NCBI GenBank assembly: GCA_028285105.1
Contig: JANQQE010000006.1
Span: forward strand, 1-37,312
DNA from: Alphaproteobacteria bacterium
GTDB taxonomy: Bacteria > Planctomycetota > Phycisphaerae > UBA1845
Length of the DNA stretch: 37,312 bases
Direction: 5' to 3'
Both the position numbers and the translations under genes were made by a program. Shown here in pieces: positions 18,453-26,935 of the stretch (within the stretch, counting starts at the first letter, position 1; each line of letters begins with the position of its first letter). A model generated the notes under the pieces. That model was not told the origin of the DNA. It did not search any database and worked only from the letters and a program-made list of their open reading frames with translations.

Positions 18453-20363
18453 GTGAAACCAGTCGCACAAGTTGTTTTGACGGGCGCCTTGGTTGGCGGC
18501 GCGGGATTTGCGGCATGGACGTTTCTACCGAAGCTTCAGGCACCGTCGACGGTCGTAGCCACCGAAGCCGGCATGCACAGTGAAACTGCGCGCCGGCTCA
18601 TCGATTTGTACGACCCGACAGCCGATGTCGCTCACGCAGCTGTTGGGCGTTCGGGAATCGCGACAGACTTGACGGGCGAACGCATCAGCACGCTGGTCGA
18701 AAACGACAGCCCGTTGGCTCAGGATGTTCTCGATCAGGAGGCAACACGCGTCAACGACTTGCTCAAGGCAACAGCGAATCGCATTCGCCAGCATGATCAG
18801 AGATTCGGTGAAATCACGGGAGAGACAACCTCGACCATCCAGGGGGCGGTCAATTTTGGAAATAACACCGGAACGATGTCGAGGCACATGACGGAGGGTC
18901 TTGCGGAAAGCCATCTGGTTGCACAATCGAATACATCGCTGCTCAAGTCTGCAAGTAGCGCATCGGCGAAGGGATTGCAGGCCACGTCTGGCGAAGCAAG
19001 CGGGCGAGACAGCTTGATCGGCAATCGAACGCACGGAATCGCGTTGTTCCACGAAGGCATGGCTATGGATCGTCAAGCCCGACTGGTGCGGTCCGATGCC
19101 GATGACCAGTTGATCGTATTGTCGGAACTTCTTGCACGGCAGATGCTACTCGCTGAAGAAGCCAACATTGTAGAGGACAGTGGCGTTCGCGATGCGATTA
19201 AGGATCAGGAAGATCGCGTTGCAGAAGCCAGGAATGAACTCGACGCGATTGCAACGTCGATCGACGGCGTCCAAGGCAGGATTGAATCGATCAAGTCCGA
19301 CATCGAATCGCAAACGATGATTGCGACCACGCTCCGCAAGCAATTGGACGATCTGGAATCCCGCGGTGTTGATTTCTCTGCGCAAGGTGCAGGAGATGCG
19401 TTTGAGCGCGAATACCAGAATCTTTCCGGGCGTTATCGAGTCGCGTTGAGTCTCATTCATGCCTTGCAGAAAGGGACGATCACCGGGGCACGCTACGAAT
19501 CGGGATCGGATCAAACACCGGGTCAGTACGTTCCCAACAAAGCTGGCGGTACCATCGAATACGAGCCGGGGCAGGTCGAACTGGAGCGACATCTTGTTCA
19601 ATTGCGCCGAAAGGAATCCGGCGCAAAGCAGATTCATGAAGACGAAACCGCTGAATTGGATCGCTTAAATGGGCTTCAATCTGCCAATCTCGCCAAGGCG
19701 GAGGCTGCGCGGACTGCTATGGCGGCGGGTGCGGAAAAGGCAAAGACCCTTCTTGATTCTTACCAGGCATTGACGGCTGAGACGATTGCGATTGAAGACA
19801 ATGCCATCTCGACGTTTAAGAAAGCCAGTCAGGCATTTGCAGCGGCCAAGCGAGCCGCACAATCGCGCTCGGCAGACCTACCGCAGATGTCGCCTGAAAA
19901 AGAAGAAAGGTCGCCTGCGAAGCTCATCAAGAATGAGCGTTGGCTGGAGGCACAGATGGCCAGTCAGTCAGCCGACTCAGGTACACGGGCGTCGATGGTT
20001 CTTTACGATCGTTTTATCCATCTCAAGCAAGCGACGACTGTGTTTGAGTCGTTGGCAGATGTATTTCCGAATCTCGATCTGAATACGGATGAGATGAAGT
20101 CGCAGATCGCTCAGGCAAAGACGGATGCCGAGGCCATTCTCGACGATGCCATAGGCGATTTTGAAAATGCCAGCCGAAACTTCAAACAGCATTGGTCGGT
20201 CGCGGCGTCGGTGGCTGCTGCGGATTATATGCTGGCCCTTTTTGACAATCCTAGATTGGTCAACGTCGCAATTGCCAACTACCAATCGGTGGTTAAGGAT
20301 CGCGAGACGGACCCTGTTTTGCGGCCTTTCATCGAACGGTTGGAGCAACTCCGCAATCGCTGA
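18453..20363 (+). CDS. Membrane-anchored coiled-coil protein, function unknown
   Basis: A 636-residue protein with one N-terminal membrane segment (residues 6-26), followed by a long soluble part rich in Ala, Glu, Gln, Asp and Lys. Long heptad-like stretches are visible around 210-310 and 370-460, typical of coiled coils, then a helical C-terminal region. Cysteine is absent. I do not recognise a family. The start is a GTG preceded by a weak TGGAA. A strong rho-independent terminator 34 nt after the stop closes the unit. The topology suggests an anchor in the cytoplasmic membrane with a long helical body on the outer side, perhaps spanning the periplasm (inference). Confidence 0.8.
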   Translation: MKPVAQVVLTGALVGGAGFAAWTFLPKLQAPSTVVATEAGMHSETARRLIDLYDPTADVAHAAVGRSGIATDLTGERISTLVENDSPLAQDVLDQEATRVNDLLKATANRIRQHDQRFGEITGETTSTIQGAVNFGNNTGTMSRHMTEGLAESHLVAQSNTSLLKSASSASAKGLQATSGEASGRDSLIGNRTHGIALFHEGMAMDRQARLVRSDADDQLIVLSELLARQMLLAEEANIVEDSGVRDAIKDQEDRVAEARNELDAIATSIDGVQGRIESIKSDIESQTMIATTLRKQLDDLESRGVDFSAQGAGDAFEREYQNLSGRYRVALSLIHALQKGTITGARYESGSDQTPGQYVPNKAGGTIEYEPGQVELERHLVQLRRKESGAKQIHEDETAELDRLNGLQSANLAKAEAARTAMAAGAEKAKTLLDSYQALTAETIAIEDNAISTFKKASQAFAAAKRAAQSRSADLPQMSPEKEERSPAKLIKNERWLEAQMASQSADSGTRASMVLYDRFIHLKQATTVFESLADVFPNLDLNTDEMKSQIAQAKTDAEAILDDAIGDFENASRNFKQHWSVAASVAAADYMLALFDNPRLVNVAIANYQSVVKDRETDPVLRPFIERLEQLRNR

Positions 20364-20396
20364 TTCTGGCGGCTCGCGTAGATGGGTTGCATAGAG

Positions 20397-20436
20397 AAAA
20401 CCGGTTATCGATCCGACTGGATCGATAACCGGTTTT
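20397..20436. terminator. Bidirectional rho-independent terminator
   Basis: An 18-bp perfect stem, AAAACCGGTTATCGATCC (20397-20414), pairs with 20419-20436 across the tetraloop GACT and is flanked by A-run and T-run on opposite sides. It sits exactly between two convergent genes, so it can stop transcription from both. Confidence 0.92.
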
Positions 20437-20460
20437 TTGTATTCGAAGGATCAAACGTTG

Positions 20461-22644
20461 TTACGGACCATTGATTGAGCTGGTCCAATCCTGAAAGTCT
20501 GTCATGTCGATGACGCCATCGACCGTATAGTCGAACGCCTGACCGCATTGATTACCGGCAGGACCTTCGAAGCACAATTGGAATGCCGCGTAATCTGCGA
20601 GATCGATGTGCCCGTTGTTGTCATAGTCACCGGTTGCGCCCTGGCAGTTGGGGCTGGTGACGACGACATCGTCAATGGCGGCTTCAGTGTACGAGGCTGC
20701 TCCTGTGTCCACGATCGAAAGGCGGAACCGCGTTTGACTGCTGGGCGTGATGTGGTCATCGAGAAGTACCGTGTACTGCTGCCAGAAACTGGCACTCGCG
20801 GTGAACACAGCCACCTGGGTCCAACTTGAACCGTTGTTGTCGGAGGCTTCAAGGGTCATGGCGTCGCCGGTCTCCGAATAGAACCAGAACCAGAATTCAA
20901 GGGTTGCCAAGCCACTGCTTACGTCAAACGCTGGTGACGTCAAGATGGTGGGGCCACCGTCAACGTCAAATGAACCAGCTTGCGCGCCGGCTTGTGCCTC
21001 CGTCACGAAGCAGAGTGTACCGGAGGGGGAGTGGTCGTCTCCGGGCTGACAAATGCCTGCCGGTCGGTTTGTTTGTTGCGGGTCGGCTCGTTCCCACGCC
21101 CCTGTCGTCAGCGATGCGTCGTTGGAAACAGTCCAACCCTGATCCGTTTCAAAATCATCGCTGAACGCGACAGTCGAATCGGTTTCGCAATCGTCCGGAA
21201 TGCCATCGTGATCGCAGTCCGGTTCACAGATGTCGAGGATGCCGTTCAGATTACAATCGAGCGAAGGCGTGGCGGCAATGTCGCAAGTGTCGGGCTGACC
21301 GTTGCGGTCGCAATCGGCTTCACACTCATCTGGAACTGAATTGCCATTGCAGTCGGAACTCAAACCGCACCCGGGCACATCGCAGCCGGGTAGGCCACAG
21401 TTCACATCACACGGATCGTCAATCGAATTATCATTGCAATCAGGAGGTGTTCCAGGAACTTCCAACCCCGCGGTCAGCGTCGGGATAGAACTCGGTTTGA
21501 ACATTGCGATGGTCATGTCGCCCGAGGTCGGTGGAACGTTGGCTTCAAAATAGAAGTTGTACATCGTTCCCCAGCGAAGGGCATTGGTATTCGGATCGGC
21601 AAGGTACGTTGCCGGACTGTTCCAGCTGACTTCTGTCGAAGTGACTGAACTGGTCCAATCGGTGTTGTCGTATGGTTCGCCGCTGTGGTAGTCAACATCA
21701 TGGAAACCGACATTCGAGATTACTGTTCCAGGAGCAATCGGAATCGACACACCGCCAGCTGACCGATCGCTGTTGAGGTTGAAAACGGCGTATTCGTATC
21801 GCCACAATCCGTTACCAAGATCAATGACTTTAGAGCCAGCGATAAATCGGTCGCCCAACGCATAATCGACAGGGGCGATGGTGACGGAGTTGTCAGGCGA
21901 ATCAACGCCGTTGCCATGATCGCGCCACGCATAGATCGCAGCCAACTCACGTTCTGTCGAACCCTGGGGTGACAACGAGAAACTTCCGCTGACCGTCACG
22001 CGACGGTAAGAAGCGTTGTTGTCTCCGTTGCCGGCGGACGCATCCTCAGGGTGAATGTATTGACCCTCAATGAAGTAAAGTGCGCCGGGCGTCGTCAAGT
22101 CGGTTTCCAGTACCTGAATGCGCTTGAAAATATTATTGCCACTCGTTCCTCCGGGATTTGAATATGGGAATGGAAAAACGCCCTTGGTGGCATCGACCTC
22201 AAACCGCGGCCCGAGGCGACTGTGCTGGCCGTTGAGATTTGATCCATACGGATCTGAGCAACCCACGCCGAGTGCATCGGTACACCCAGGTCCCGCCGGA
22301 GTACACGTTCCACAATCGCTTTCCTGCAAAGCGCAAAACCCGTGCTTCAGCCAGGACATACCGATTTGCTCGATACGTCCGTTGCTCAAGCGGTAAAGGT
22401 TTTGGCCGATGACGGGGTGTTTGTTGGTCGTTTCTACCCAGGAGAATTCCTCATCGCCGATGTTGCAGGATGTGGTGGCGACCGAATAGGCACGCATACC
22501 GTTGATCGCCCCGCCGGACGTCCAGTGCCAGACGCTCGGCAATTCGCCGACGATGACGTCAGGCCCGGCGAGACTGGTTTTTGAAATGCCTATCGCGCAA
22601 AACGACGCGACGACGATTGGGGTCCAAAGCTGTCGTTTCATCAT
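20461..22644 (-). CDS. Large secreted protein with Cys-rich calcium-type repeats and dockerin-like C-terminus
   Basis: A 727-residue exported protein. The signal peptide (basic M-K-R-Q, hydrophobic core, S-L-A-G) fixes the start at the ATG pair 22644/22641, with GGAG 11 nt before the first; longer open frames to 22710 are unlikely. Residues 25-400 form a beta-rich domain I cannot name, with several cysteines. Then follows a Cys-rich zone of repeated D-C-N-x-N-x-x-x-D-x-C motifs (DNA 21185-21447). A jelly-roll-like domain comes next (F-S-D-D-F-E near its start, L-E-F-W-F-W-F-Y inside), similar to MAM/carbohydrate-binding type folds. Last is a dockerin-like module ending in S-S-I-N-G-P. No enzymatic residues are seen. 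It shares its ending with the secreted proteins at 262-2739 and 30901-33261. Confidence 0.88.
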   Translation of the reverse strand: MMKRQLWTPIVVASFCAIGISKTSLAGPDVIVGELPSVWHWTSGGAINGMRAYSVATTSCNIGDEEFSWVETTNKHPVIGQNLYRLSNGRIEQIGMSWLKHGFCALQESDCGTCTPAGPGCTDALGVGCSDPYGSNLNGQHSRLGPRFEVDATKGVFPFPYSNPGGTSGNNIFKRIQVLETDLTTPGALYFIEGQYIHPEDASAGNGDNNASYRRVTVSGSFSLSPQGSTERELAAIYAWRDHGNGVDSPDNSVTIAPVDYALGDRFIAGSKVIDLGNGLWRYEYAVFNLNSDRSAGGVSIPIAPGTVISNVGFHDVDYHSGEPYDNTDWTSSVTSTEVSWNSPATYLADPNTNALRWGTMYNFYFEANVPPTSGDMTIAMFKPSSIPTLTAGLEVPGTPPDCNDNSIDDPCDVNCGLPGCDVPGCGLSSDCNGNSVPDECEADCDRNGQPDTCDIAATPSLDCNLNGILDICEPDCDHDGIPDDCETDSTVAFSDDFETDQGWTVSNDASLTTGAWERADPQQTNRPAGICQPGDDHSPSGTLCFVTEAQAGAQAGSFDVDGGPTILTSPAFDVSSGLATLEFWFWFYSETGDAMTLEASDNNGSSWTQVAVFTASASFWQQYTVLLDDHITPSSQTRFRLSIVDTGAASYTEAAIDDVVVTSPNCQGATGDYDNNGHIDLADYAAFQLCFEGPAGNQCGQAFDYTVDGVIDMTDFQDWTSSINGP

Positions 22645-22811
22645 TGCTTTTGTAGCTCCGTGAGACATAAATTGAATGCGGCATCGGCCATCAATACATG
22701 AACGTGCCAATGAATCGAATACGCATCATTGGTACCCACCATAAATGCCCAACACAGACCGGCGCATCTCGGTTCATCGAGTACCAAAGATTGAAGACAG
22801 GAGTCTTAAGC

Positions 22812-23162
22812 TTAAAGGTCTGCGTGCAACCGATCAAGCATGTGCTTTGGCTGGAAATAGAGCGTTAAACGTTCAATTTCTGGATGCATCGTCGATGTAT
22901 CTAAGCTGAATCCTGAATATGTCTGCCATTCAGAATTGGATACATATCTTAAGCGTGTCAACCAATTGTAGAGAGTCGATTTGAATGGCCTCGAATCGAG
23001 GTCGTAGTCGATCACAAATTTGCACAGTTGATTCGGCGAACGTCGAAGCAGGCTTGGCGGCCAAGGCGATAAACCATCCTGAATTCTAAATTCGTTTCGC
23101 AGGTCATCTTCCGCGCAATCGACGTAAAATGCTGCTGATCTCAATCGAATGAAAGGGCTCAA
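22812..23162 (-). CDS. Hypothetical protein or gene remnant
   Basis: A 116-codon frame that starts at a TTG without a clear ribosome binding site, only a few codons after an in-frame stop. The amino-acid composition is protein-like (balanced charges, W and Y residues, F-V-I-D-Y-D-L-D), but codon use is AT-richer than that of the neighbours. I recognise no family. It may be a degraded C-terminal fragment of a transferred gene, or it may be spurious. Confidence 0.28.
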   Translation of the reverse strand: MSPFIRLRSAAFYVDCAEDDLRNEFRIQDGLSPWPPSLLRRSPNQLCKFVIDYDLDSRPFKSTLYNWLTRLRYVSNSEWQTYSGFSLDTSTMHPEIERLTLYFQPKHMLDRLHADL

Positions 23163-23338
23163 TGCAACGGTTCAGATGTGGCAAAAAAGAATGGCGCCAA
23201 GGCCTCCCTCAAAGCGTGACTTTAGGAATGTGTCCATTGCCATATCGAGGCACCACCACGGGCACAATTGTCATTCACTGCCGTGATTGGCAGTTGACTG
23301 GCCACCTGTTGGGTTCGATAATCTACTTGGGTATTTAG
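23162..23338 (+). CDS. Possible small protein (58 aa)
   Basis: An ATG at 23162 preceded by AAAGGG (23152-23157), spaced 4 nt, opens a 58-codon frame ending in TAG at 23336-23338. The peptide has C6, C24 and C40, starts basic (R-F-R-C-G-K-K) and ends hydrophobic (L-L-G-S-I-I-Y-L-G-I). No family is recognised. It overlaps the start of the minus-strand frame at 22812-23162, so at most one is likely to be real, and the sigma-gene promoter candidate lies inside it. Confidence 0.22.
   Translation: MQRFRCGKKEWRQGLPQSVTLGMCPLPYRGTTTGTIVIHCRDWQLTGHLLGSIIYLGI
23294..23322 (+). promoter_or_regulatory. Promoter candidate for the sigma factor gene
   Basis: TTGACT (23294-23299) and GATAAT (23317-23322) are separated by 17 nt. 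Transcription near 23330 would give a leader of about 108 nt. Confidence 0.45.
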
Positions 23339-23437
23339 TATTTCCTTCGGGGGATTCCGGCCAAGAAAGTTATTTTGGTGCCCTCATCGGGATTTCAAAT
23401 TCCGGAATTTGCAATCGGCCCAAACGAGGTTGAAAAC

Positions 23438-25108
23438 ATGACCAAATTCGCGAGCAAAGACTTGGCGGAATTGGCCCATCAGTTGCAACTCTCCCCCAAG
23501 GCAAAGCGCCTGTCGCAGCTTCAGGGCATCGAAACACTTTTGGGTCTCGTCCAACCTGACAAGACCTATCCCTATGACATGGTGTGTTTCAACATCACCG
23601 GTTATCGCAACCGTCGCGAGTCAGACAAGAAACCGCTCTGCGGATCGACGTTGATCGGCGACTTGGTGTTGATGGCCGAAGAACTCACTCGCAAGACGGC
23701 AATTCCTATCGAAGAATTGGTTGAGCCTTATCGCGCCTGCGAAGAGTTGGCCAGCGATCTGGGGGTCAGCACCAAGACGATCCGGCGTTGGCGTCATCGC
23801 GGACTGATGGGGCTTCGCGCGATGTGCGAAGACGGTGTCAGCCGCTTGCTCTATTTGAAATCGACGATCGATCGCTTCGTTAAACAGAATAAGGAACTTG
23901 TCGAACGCGGTTCGTCGTTCAAGCAACTCACGCAAAAAGAAAAAGACGCTATCGTCAATAGGGCAAAAGAGTTGCTCAAGCACAAGCGAATCAAGCTGCA
24001 TGTCGTCGCGCGGCAGATTTCGGACGAAGTCGGCAGGGCGATCGAAACGATTCGCTACACGTTGCGTCGATACGACCAGGCCAATCCTGAAAAAGCACTA
24101 TTCAGCGGCAATGGTTTACCGATGGTTTCAAAGACCCATCGCACTGTGTGGAAAGCACACGAAGCCGGTACAACCGTCGCAACCATCGCCAAACGAAACG
24201 ATCTTTCCAAGTCAGAAGTCAATGACATCCTTTTGGAAATGCGGGCTCGGACGCTCAAGTCCACGCCGATCGAATGCATTTTCAACGATCTGTTCGCGTC
24301 TCCAGATGCCGATGCTTTGATCCTTGACGTGCCGCGTCCAAAGGGTGAGGGTAAGAAGTCAAAAGCCAAGCCGCCCAAAGACTTGCCGGCCTACTTACGT
24401 AGCCTTTATGAAGTCCCGCTGATGACCGCCGAGCAGGAAGTGGATGCGTTTCGCCGGTACAACTATGTCAAATACAAGGCGGCGACTCTGGTAGAAGCCC
24501 TCGACGTTTGCGACCTTCGCAAGTCCGATCTCAATCGAATCGACGATCTGGTCGAAGTCGCAAGCAAACTGCGACAGGAAATCGTTCGTGCGAATTTGCG
24601 ATTGGTCGTGAGCATCGCCAAGAAGCACGTCGGTTGGTCACCGCGTTTCTTTGAGGTGATTTCCGATGGCAACATGTCGCTGATGCGAGCGGTTGAGAAG
24701 TTCGATTTCGGCCGCGGTTTCAAGTTCAGTACGTATGCAAGTTGGGCGATCATCAAGAATTTCGCCAGAACGATTCCGGAACAGCATTACCACCTCTCCC
24801 GCTACGTCACCGGTCAGGAAGAATTGATCGACGCCACGGCAGGCAGTGCGCCGCAAATGGGCCGCGAGTTGGATGCTCAGGGCCTCAAGAAAATGATTCG
24901 CGAGAGCATGACCGATCTGACCGATCGTGAGCGCACCATCGTGACGTCGCACTTTGGTCTGTTTGGTAGTGACGAAACGCAAACGCTCGAGGAATTGGGC
25001 AAGCAGTTTGGCGTCACCAAGGAACGCGTTCGTCAAATCGAACGAAAGGCGATCGACAAAATGCGCAGTTCGCTTCCCGAGCAGGTGATGGACCTGATCC
25101 CGAGCTAG
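23438..25108 (+). CDS. Sigma-70 family RNA polymerase sigma factor with long multi-HTH N-terminus
   Basis: A 556-residue sigma factor that directs RNA polymerase to promoters. Region 1.2-like sequence lies near residues 310-340 (Y-L-R-S-L-Y-E-V-P-L-M-T-A-E-Q-E). Region 2 starts at N386 and has N-L-R-L-V-V-S-I-A-K, the D-G-N-M-S-L-M-R-A-V core and F-S-T-Y-A-S-W-A-I. Region 4 is at about 493-548 (L-T-D-R-E-R, then V-T-K-E-R-V-R-Q-I-E). The span between regions 2 and 4 is short, so region 3 appears reduced or absent. Unusually, about 300 residues precede region 1.2. They include a MerR-like helix-turn-helix (residues ~100-150, L-G-V-S-T-K-T-I-R-R-W-R) and two further HTH-like segments (near 190-215 and 245-265). 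The ATG at 23438 has GAGG 8 nt upstream; a TTG at 23375 is less likely. Confidence 0.9.
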   Translation: MTKFASKDLAELAHQLQLSPKAKRLSQLQGIETLLGLVQPDKTYPYDMVCFNITGYRNRRESDKKPLCGSTLIGDLVLMAEELTRKTAIPIEELVEPYRACEELASDLGVSTKTIRRWRHRGLMGLRAMCEDGVSRLLYLKSTIDRFVKQNKELVERGSSFKQLTQKEKDAIVNRAKELLKHKRIKLHVVARQISDEVGRAIETIRYTLRRYDQANPEKALFSGNGLPMVSKTHRTVWKAHEAGTTVATIAKRNDLSKSEVNDILLEMRARTLKSTPIECIFNDLFASPDADALILDVPRPKGEGKKSKAKPPKDLPAYLRSLYEVPLMTAEQEVDAFRRYNYVKYKAATLVEALDVCDLRKSDLNRIDDLVEVASKLRQEIVRANLRLVVSIAKKHVGWSPRFFEVISDGNMSLMRAVEKFDFGRGFKFSTYASWAIIKNFARTIPEQHYHLSRYVTGQEELIDATAGSAPQMGRELDAQGLKKMIRESMTDLTDRERTIVTSHFGLFGSDETQTLEELGKQFGVTKERVRQIERKAIDKMRSSLPEQVMDLIPS

Positions 25109-25236
25109 CCCTTTGCCCCTATCTGAAAAAATGCAGCAGTGACCCTCGGTTCTTCGGGCGTGTTCATCCGTAGTCAGCGTCATTCATATCGTTTATTCGT
25201 AACCATCTGATTTCCGCAATTGAATCGATTGCAGGG

Positions 25237-25264
25237 TTGATCGCCACTTGGCCATCTGTATCAT
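25237..25264 (+). promoter_or_regulatory. Promoter candidate for the small lipoprotein gene
   Basis: TTGATC (25237-25242) and TATCAT (25259-25264) are spaced 16 nt apart, about 105 nt before the lipoprotein ATG. Confidence 0.35.
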
Positions 25265-25369
25265 CCTCTGCACCTTGGATTTCGCCCGACGCGGGACGAT
25301 CTTCAAATACGTTTTCGATCAATCACAAGTATGAATCGTCGCTCAATGACACAACTGAGGTAATTTCTC

Positions 25370-25957
25370 ATGAATCGCTGTTCGCAGTCCTTTTCGGTAT
25401 TTCACAAATCCGCTTTCCTCGTCTTGGTTGCTGCGTTGCTCGTTCCGGGATGCATGGAAGGGCAGTCAGGCGATCTGGACGGATTGCAATCCGACGCGAA
25501 TAACAACGGCTTCCCCGAAATCCCACCGCCGGCAGGCATCACGTTTGAAGATGTGGGTAGCGTGAATGTGGCTGTCTCCAACGAATTCACACGCGAAGAT
25601 GCCGCCGACTTTCTCGAATCGATCGGCGTGGATCGAAACCTGGTCAACATCGGCACCCTGACGTTGGAGATGGTGATCACGTTGGACTATGGCGGTGGAA
25701 TCGAAGACGTCTTGGAAGACACGGAGACCTTGCGACCATTCGACAAGCGCTTCGAGGTTGCGTGCCCGCAAACCGCAACGATCGAATTGGATGCACTTGC
25801 CTCCGCACCGTTTTTCGGCGAGCAGTTGGTAGCGACATTTCGGTTTGATCTCGATCAGGGCGACAACTTCGATTGCGGCGACACGATTGAGGCCACGACC
25901 GTCGTGGATGCTGACGGCAATCCCGATTTTGAAGTTGTCGTGACGCCGTCATTATAG
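25370..25957 (+). CDS. Small lipoprotein, function unknown
   Basis: A 195-residue exported lipoprotein: hydrophobic signal ending in L-V-P-G-C28. The mature part is strongly acidic, Asp/Glu-rich, with only two further cysteines (V-A-C-P-Q and F-D-C-G-D), which could form one disulfide. No domain is recognised; the body looks like a single beta-rich domain. The ATG has GAGG 9 nt upstream. It lies 261 nt after the sigma factor and has its own promoter candidate. It converges on the inositol-monophosphatase-family gene with 42 nt between the stops. Confidence 0.8.
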   Translation: MNRCSQSFSVFHKSAFLVLVAALLVPGCMEGQSGDLDGLQSDANNNGFPEIPPPAGITFEDVGSVNVAVSNEFTREDAADFLESIGVDRNLVNIGTLTLEMVITLDYGGGIEDVLEDTETLRPFDKRFEVACPQTATIELDALASAPFFGEQLVATFRFDLDQGDNFDCGDTIEATTVVDADGNPDFEVVVTPSL

Positions 25958-25999
25958 ACTGCGATCTCTGTTGTACTGGAACAGTCGGACGGGCTAGTT

Positions 26000-26830
26000 T
26001 TAGACTCGATTTGAAAGTTCGCGATTCTCGACGAGGCTTCGATGAAGGTCCGGGCGAGCAGCGACGAAACCTGTCGCACCGGCTTGTTCATCGCCCATCG
26101 CGATTGGAAACAGCAGTTCGCCATTGTTGTGCGTCATGACCCTGCCCGATTCCTGAACGAGCAGATACCCGGCGGCATAGTCCCAAATTCGGCAATCCAT
26201 GCACACCGCACCGTCAAGTGCCCCGGTCGCAACATACAACAGGTGCATCGCGCTCGATCCGAAATTCCGCATCCGTACACTTCCTGCCCACGATGGGATT
26301 TCTTCCAATTCAGTCAGTTGGTGCGAGGGTTGAAACGAGACGATAGGTTTTCCGGAAACGCAATCAGTTGTTTGGTCAATCGGTTGGCCATTGAGCATCA
26401 CGCCGTGTCCCATCACCGCCGAGTAAGTGTCGGGCGAATTCATGTCACCGATCACACCGACAATGGGCTCGCCGTTCCTTAAGAGACCAATCGACGTGCA
26501 ACAGCAGGGCAGACCGCGCACATAGTTGCGGGTTCCGTCGAGCGGGTCGATCACCCAGCAGAATTCGGAGTTGGTGGGGCTGGGCATTTCGCGAAGGTAA
26601 TCGGCACTCTCTTCGCAAAGAACGGCATGGCCAGCATCCAGGTTTTTGACGGCATGGCAAATGCGCTGCTGAATGGCATGATCGGCATCGGTGACCACGC
26701 TTCGGTCGCGTTTGACCGAAATATTCATGTGAGCACGATTGTCGAGGCGATATTGTGCGGCGATTACGCGGGCTTGGTCGGCAAGACCGCACGCGAAGTC
26801 ACGCCATGTCATAAGCTGATCGCTATCCAT
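26000..26830 (-). CDS. Inositol monophosphatase family phosphatase
   Basis: A 276-residue cytoplasmic, Mg-dependent phosphatase of the IMPase/FBPase superfamily. Metal-binding residues are present: E73-E74-S, D95-P-L-D98-G-T-R-N-Y and W216-D217-Y-A-A-G. The superfamily includes inositol-1-phosphatase, histidinol-phosphatase (HisN), 3'(2'),5'-bisphosphate nucleotidase (CysQ) and some fructose-1,6-bisphosphatases; the substrate cannot be fixed from the sequence. The ATG at 26830 gives the usual length of 260-280 residues. The longer open frame (to 27112) would run into the divergent dehydrogenase gene. The ribosome binding site is weak. C109-C-C after G-L-P is an unusual run of three cysteines. 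Confidence 0.92.
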   Translation of the reverse strand: MDSDQLMTWRDFACGLADQARVIAAQYRLDNRAHMNISVKRDRSVVTDADHAIQQRICHAVKNLDAGHAVLCEESADYLREMPSPTNSEFCWVIDPLDGTRNYVRGLPCCCTSIGLLRNGEPIVGVIGDMNSPDTYSAVMGHGVMLNGQPIDQTTDCVSGKPIVSFQPSHQLTELEEIPSWAGSVRMRNFGSSAMHLLYVATGALDGAVCMDCRIWDYAAGYLLVQESGRVMTHNNGELLFPIAMGDEQAGATGFVAARPDLHRSLVENRELSNRV

Positions 26831-26935
26831 CGGGTTTAGTCTAACACAATTGTGAAACTTAACCACGAACAGGATGTCACGATAATAATCCTTAGTGCTT
26901 GACCGCGCGCGTGGCAAGTAAAGAATGTACACACC

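Larger units (their letters stand above)
22645..23437. other. Weakly coding region before the sigma factor gene
   Basis: About 790 nt without a confident gene, and more AT-rich than its surroundings. It contains two mutually exclusive or dubious small frames (22812-23162 minus and 23162-23338 plus, listed separately) and a promoter candidate at 23294-23322 for the sigma gene. A pair TTGGTAC/GTACCAA flanks roughly 22729-22787, with a long loop. Confidence 0.5.

Noticed and set aside
23308..23330. GGTTCGA stretch resembling a tRNA T-loop
   Set aside because: No matching acceptor, D or anticodon arms can be drawn around it.
25237..25503. 88-codon plus-strand frame before the small lipoprotein
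   Set aside because: It overlaps the well-supported lipoprotein start with GAGG in another frame and shows no family features.
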